A stretch of DNA of 9,687 bases, from contig JANYLF010000306.1 in NCBI GenBank assembly GCA_025357995.1, positions 1 to 9,687 of the forward strand, written 5' to 3'. Positions within the stretch are counted from its first letter, which is position 1; every line of letters begins with the position of its first letter. Both the position numbers and the translations under genes were made by a program. Positions 6,914 through 9,687 of this stretch are shown here, in pieces. The DNA is from Acidimicrobiia bacterium (lineage in GTDB: Bacteria > Actinomycetota > Acidimicrobiia > IMCC26256 > JAENVU01). The notes under the pieces are model-generated. The model made no database searches and had not been told where the DNA came from. It was given only the letters and a program-made list of their open reading frames with translations.

Positions 6914-7171
6914 GCGTACCTCAGCGAGGACCGGGCCTTCGACGAGGTCGCGCCCGGCATCGAACTCCTCTTCATCCATCGCCCGCTGAGCACGTACGTC
7001 CACACAATGGGTGCAGCCGGGCTGCTCATCGACGACATGGAGGAGCCGTCACCTCCCGCCCAATTCCTCGCCGACACCTGGGGCTACGCCGACGCCGCCA
7101 CGATCCCTCGCGTGCTCCTGGTACGCGCCCGTCGGAGAGAGTTACCTGACACAATCCCCGCCCATGAGTGA
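6914..7171 (+). pseudogene. C-terminal remnant of a SAM-dependent methyltransferase
   Basis: About 85 residues from ~6914 to TGA 7169-7171. They include V-A-P-G-I-E-L-L-F-I-H-R-P-L-S-T-Y-V, then A-A-G-L-L-I-D-D-M-E-E-P, and a final I-P-R-V-L-L-V-R-A-R-R strand. This is the typical C-terminal end of class I methyltransferases (Methyltransf_11/25 type): the H-R-P/T-L-x-x-Y element before a helix, the A-G-L/F-x-V/I strand with E-P, and the last beta-strand ending in R-A-R. The SAM-binding glycine motif and the rest of the Rossmann fold (~170 residues) are missing. The in-frame sequence before 6914 is Arg/Asp-rich and antisense to the neighbouring remnant, so the gene is cut at its 5' side. Its end overlaps the first 8 bases of the downstream GAP-family gene. 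Confidence 0.65.
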
Positions 7172-7817
7172 CCTCGCCCACACCCTGGTCGTCTGCGGCC
7201 TGCTGAGTGGGACGCAGCCGATCACATTGATGGGACTCTTGCTCGTGCTCGGCGGGGCGACTCCGCGGGCGAATGGCCTCTCGTTCTTGGCGGGCGCGTT
7301 CCTCGTCCAGGCGGGGCTGCTCATCGGCGCGAGCGCCCTCTTCGGAGGGAGCATCTCCGCCGGGTCCGATACCGGGCGCTCGTTTCTCGGCGTCCGCATC
7401 GGGATCGGGCTCCTGCTGTTCGTCTTCGGTTTGCTCTTGCGCCGACCGCCGGGCAAGCCGATCCCGGAGATCCCCCACGCGTTGGAGCGACTCCGAGACA
7501 TGGGCCCGAAACAATCGTTCGTGGCGGGCATCGTGGTAGCCGACTACCAGGGCCCGGTGATCGCGTCGTTCGCGCTCGCATCGAGTTCGGTCGCGTTCGG
7601 CGGTCGGCTCGCCGGCCTCGGCCTCTACGCCCTGGTCGCGAGTGGGTTACCGCTGGGTCTGATGCTGTGGACCACGCGATCAGAGCGAGCGCGCGACCAG
7701 GTCACCAAGGTGACCACCTGGGTGATGCGCAACCGACGCAAGCTCGCTTCCTGGTTCACCATCGTCGGCGGGCTCTTGCTCGTGGTCGACGGAATCGCCT
7801 CGCTGCTCAGCACCTGA
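7164..7817 (+). CDS. GAP-family (SfLAP/Sap-like) integral membrane protein
   Basis: A 217-residue protein with about six membrane segments: residues ~4-28, 35-55, 68-90, 118-140, 145-168 and 193-215. It has the family pattern of a short N-terminal G-x-x-x-G-T-Q-P-x-x-L-M helix, a Gly-rich second and third helix, an R-R-P-P-G-K-P cytoplasmic linker, and a G-P-K-Q-S-F-V-A-G start to the fourth helix. It resembles the mycobacterial sulfolipid-addressing (Sap) and glycopeptidolipid-addressing (Gap) proteins, which help move lipids across the membrane; the role here is inferred from family only. ATG 7164 is chosen because the hydrophobic N-terminus begins right after it, and the upstream frame is non-homologous. 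Ribosome site is weak. The gene is converging with the next one, with 23 bp between stops and no clear hairpin. Confidence 0.75.
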   Translation: MSDLAHTLVVCGLLSGTQPITLMGLLLVLGGATPRANGLSFLAGAFLVQAGLLIGASALFGGSISAGSDTGRSFLGVRIGIGLLLFVFGLLLRRPPGKPIPEIPHALERLRDMGPKQSFVAGIVVADYQGPVIASFALASSSVAFGGRLAGLGLYALVASGLPLGLMLWTTRSERARDQVTKVTTWVMRNRRKLASWFTIVGGLLLVVDGIASLLST

Positions 7818-7840
7818 GGCGCTCATGCGGTTGTATTGCG

Positions 7841-9058
7841 CTACGCGTGACCCGCCGACGCGTCGGTCGAGCCATCGCCGGCGCCGAGCACCTGGATGAC
7901 ACCGAGGCCGATCAGCGCGATCACACCGAGGAACAGGATGACCAGCCCGGTCGGCCGCTCCCAGGCGACCAACACGAGCAGCAGCACCGCAAACAGTCCG
8001 GCGCGCAGTCCGGTCGCGTTGTTGGCGACCCAGCGATTGGTCGAACTGATCTCGCCCGCGTCACCGGCGCGCCCGGAGAGCCGGCCCCACTGCCGCCGGA
8101 GGGCCACCGCCGGTCGTGACGGGCCGGCAAGCCACGCGCTGAGCCACACGAGCAGGCCGATCACGAGCATCGTTCGGAATCCGCGTTGGACGAAGCGAGT
8201 CACGGTGTCGTAGATCGCGGCCGCGGCGGGATGTCCCTGCGCCGAGGCAGGCAGGGCGTCGAGATAGGCGGTGCGCGCGAAGCCGTATCCGATGACGCTG
8301 ATCGCCATGGCGATCGTGATGCCGACCCCGACGCGCAACACTGCCTTCCGACGCTTCGGAGCAATCAGAATCGCGAGTCCGTACAGCACCAACGTGAGGA
8401 TCGGGAGCCCCCACGCCACTTTGTCGAGGAGCTTCGTGTAGTCCTGAATCGACGCGAGATCCGAAGAGTCGATCAGTACAAACTGCACGTTCAGTCGCGT
8501 CACGTCAATGTTCTTGGGAACACCGACGCCAAGGCTGCCGAGTTGTTTCGCGACGGCACCGGCGAGCGGCCCGAGGTTGAGCACCACTTTGCCGTCGGCG
8601 TTCGTGACCGCACCGCTCTTGCGTCCGGTGAGTGCGTTCACGATCTGGTCGTGGGCTCGCTCGTTCGCGAGCCGCCACGCTTTGCCGAACGCGTCGGACT
8701 CGAGAATCTTCAGGGCTGCGTTGTGGACGAGCTGTTGCGCGCCCGCCGCAATCGGCGCCGCGAGGAAGCGCGCCGGCCTCGGCAACGCGGCCTTGGCCCG
8801 CTTGTCGATCTCGAGCGCCCCGACCACCACGTTGCTCACCCGGACGGCGACGGCTTCGCGCACGGCCGGGTTCTTGGAGAGCGGTGCGACGGTGTCGACG
8901 TAGCGCGACGGATCGAGCACGAGGTTCCGCACCCATACGGTCGCACCGGCCATCGGAAGGAGCAACGACGCGATCACGATCAACACGATGGAGGCGATCG
9001 CTCGCGCGCGCCGTTTCGGCGGCTTGATCGGCTCGGTGACCCCCGTGTCGTGTGTCAT
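7841..9058 (-). CDS. Hypothetical polytopic membrane protein with ~175-residue external domain
   Basis: 405 residues; I do not recognise a named family. A basic cytoplasmic N-terminus (P-P-K-R-R-A-R-A) leads into TM1 (~19-41). A large soluble region (~42-215) contains D-P-S-R-Y-V-D-T-V-A-P-L and N-P-A-V-R-E-A-V-A-x-R-V, a pattern I associate with actinobacterial membrane proteins of unknown function. It is probably extracytoplasmic by the positive-inside rule. Then come TM segments at ~216-233, 243-262, 293-312, 351-366 and 369-391, with a basic loop (A-P-K-R-R-K) between the second and third helices. No enzymatic motif or Cys is seen. The start at 9058 is supported by AGGG 6 nt upstream. An in-frame ATG at 9211 is rejected because it would cover the divergent promoter and the neighbour's ribosome site. 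Probably a real gene: long, normal codon use, coherent topology. Confidence 0.75.
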   Translation of the reverse strand: MTHDTGVTEPIKPPKRRARAIASIVLIVIASLLLPMAGATVWVRNLVLDPSRYVDTVAPLSKNPAVREAVAVRVSNVVVGALEIDKRAKAALPRPARFLAAPIAAGAQQLVHNAALKILESDAFGKAWRLANERAHDQIVNALTGRKSGAVTNADGKVVLNLGPLAGAVAKQLGSLGVGVPKNIDVTRLNVQFVLIDSSDLASIQDYTKLLDKVAWGLPILTLVLYGLAILIAPKRRKAVLRVGVGITIAMAISVIGYGFARTAYLDALPASAQGHPAAAAIYDTVTRFVQRGFRTMLVIGLLVWLSAWLAGPSRPAVALRRQWGRLSGRAGDAGEISSTNRWVANNATGLRAGLFAVLLLVLVAWERPTGLVILFLGVIALIGLGVIQVLGAGDGSTDASAGHA

Positions 9059-9213
9059 GTCATTCCCTGCTTCCTCAGAACGGGACGATTGGGACTCGAC
9101 CCGCGGATGCGACCTCACATCATGCTCCACGGACCGTGAGCGATCCGTGACACTCCGCGATCTGTCGGTTACCTTGCCGCGACTCATTCTCAACTGGGTA
9201 GGAGGTTCCACCC
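9059..9213. promoter_or_regulatory. Divergent intergenic region (both promoters expected here)
   Basis: 155 bp between two divergent start codons, so it must hold both promoters. I could not identify convincing -35/-10 pairs for either. It contains an imperfect 21-nt tandem direct repeat (9128-9148 and 9149-9169, 12 of 21 positions identical), with GTGA...CGATC-like cores that could be paired regulator sites. Confidence 0.4.
9200..9206 (+). promoter_or_regulatory. Strong Shine-Dalgarno for the PLDc_N-SHOCT gene
   Basis: AGGAGGT, a full match to the anti-Shine-Dalgarno core, 7 nt before ATG 9214. It fixes that start and predicts efficient translation; it is by far the best ribosome site in the window. 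Confidence 0.85.
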
Positions 9214-9609
9214 ATGCTCGCGTCAGATTTCGGGGTCGGCCAGGTCGTTCTTTCGTTGCTCTGGTTCTTCCTCTTCTTCCTGTGGATCATGCTCGTGTTC
9301 CACGTCGTTGGTGACATCTTCCGCAGCCACGACCTCAGTGGTGGGGGCAAAGCGCTGTGGTTGTTGCTCGTCATCTTCTTCCCGTATTTGGGCATCTTCG
9401 TGTACCTCGTCGCGCGAGGCACCAAGATGCACGAACATGACATGCAGACAATGCAGGCGAACGAGGCCGCAGCGCGCGCTTACATCCAACAGGCCGCCGG
9501 AACGAGTGGGAGCGCGGCCGACGAGCTGGCTCGTTTGGCCGATCTCAAGGAGAAGGGCGTCATCGACGACGCCGAATTCGCGAAGATGAAGGCCAAGGTC
9601 GTCGGCTAG
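9214..9609 (+). CDS. PLDc_N and SHOCT domain membrane protein
   Basis: A 131-residue protein. Two hydrophobic helices (~8-30 and ~45-68) with a short D-I-F-R-S-H-D-L-S-G-G-G-K-A-L-W linker and F-F-P-Y-L-G-I-F-V-Y-L-V-A-R-G form the phospholipase-D-nuclease N-terminal (PLDc_N) membrane module, which is not itself catalytic. After a polar, probably helical linker (~70-100) rich in M, Q, A and E, residues ~102-130 form a SHOCT motif (L-x-x-L-A-D-L-K-E-K-G-V-I-D-D-A-E-F-A-K-M-K-A-K). SHOCT is a short C-terminal helix pair thought to aid oligomerisation. This architecture is common in Actinomycetota; its function is not established. The start is fixed by a strong Shine-Dalgarno sequence. It is transcribed divergently from the 405-residue membrane protein. 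Confidence 0.88.
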   Translation: MLASDFGVGQVVLSLLWFFLFFLWIMLVFHVVGDIFRSHDLSGGGKALWLLLVIFFPYLGIFVYLVARGTKMHEHDMQTMQANEAAARAYIQQAAGTSGSAADELARLADLKEKGVIDDAEFAKMKAKVVG

Positions 9610-9637
9610 ACACGGCTCCAACAATTCACGCACTCTA

Positions 9638-9673
9638 CGGAGCGGCAGCGGCCTCATGGCTGCTGCCGCTTCG
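9638..9673 (+). terminator. Hairpin terminator after the PLDc_N-SHOCT gene
   Basis: A stem of up to 16 bp (left arm 9638-9653, loop TCAT 9654-9657, right arm 9658-9673), GC-rich with only two G:U pairs when read as RNA. It begins 29 bp after the stop codon and is followed by TTCATCC, so the U-tract is weak. Its length and position make an intrinsic terminator likely; activity on the opposite strand is also possible. Confidence 0.7.
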
Positions 9674-9687
9674 TTCATCCAAGGTGG

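Noticed and set aside
7855..7866. 12-bp perfect palindrome CCGACGCGTCGG
   Set aside because: It lies in the last codons of the 405-residue protein gene, has no loop for a hairpin and no partner copy; it is likely chance in GC-rich DNA.
9059..9211. Start of the 405-residue membrane protein at ATG 9211
   Set aside because: It would cover the whole divergent promoter region and overlap the neighbour's Shine-Dalgarno; ATG 9058 has its own AGGG site at good spacing.

Overview
The window is high-GC bacterial DNA with mostly C/G-ending codons. It most likely comes from a Actinomycetota member, possibly Acidimicrobiia-like. The support is a GAP/SfLAP-type lipid-addressing membrane protein, a PLDc_N-SHOCT protein, a secreted PKD protein and GTG start use. 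The taxon is inference from gene content only. No rRNA, tRNA, CRISPR array or insertion sequence was seen.

Layout. (1) 1-1390 (+): the 3' end of an ABC-transporter ATPase and a complete MacB/FtsX-type permease, joined by an ATGA overlap. (2) 1435-3054 (-): a secreted multidomain protein with a signal peptide, beta-sandwich, PKD domain and Cys-containing C-terminal domain, convergent with the permease. (3) 3245-4609 (-): a full-length glutamate decarboxylase reading frame with the catalytic lysine intact, interrupted by one in-frame TAG. (4) 4706-4984 (+): the last ~85 residues of a HAD-superfamily phosphatase, cut off at its 5' side. (5) 5023-6720 (+): an intact SulP anion transporter with a STAS domain. 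(6) 6692-7171: two gene remnants joined head to head near 6913/6914, the C-terminus of a probable YihY/BrkB-like membrane protein (-) and the C-terminus of a SAM-dependent methyltransferase (+). (7) 7164-7817 (+): a GAP-family membrane protein. (8) 7841-9058 (-): an unrecognised polytopic membrane protein with a large external domain. (9) 9214-9609 (+): a small PLDc_N-SHOCT membrane protein with a strong Shine-Dalgarno sequence, followed by a hairpin terminator.

The unusual part is 3.2-7.2 kb. Four of its five recognisable genes are broken (gad by nonsense; HAD, YihY and methyltransferase by 5' truncation) around one intact transporter. This looks like a site of repeated rearrangement and gene decay. 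The intact genes are mostly envelope-associated: efflux or export, a surface protein, anion uptake and lipid-related membrane proteins. I see no convincing new defence or mobile system. The best leads are the interrupted gad, the head-to-head junction, and the PKD module whose codon use differs from its own gene.
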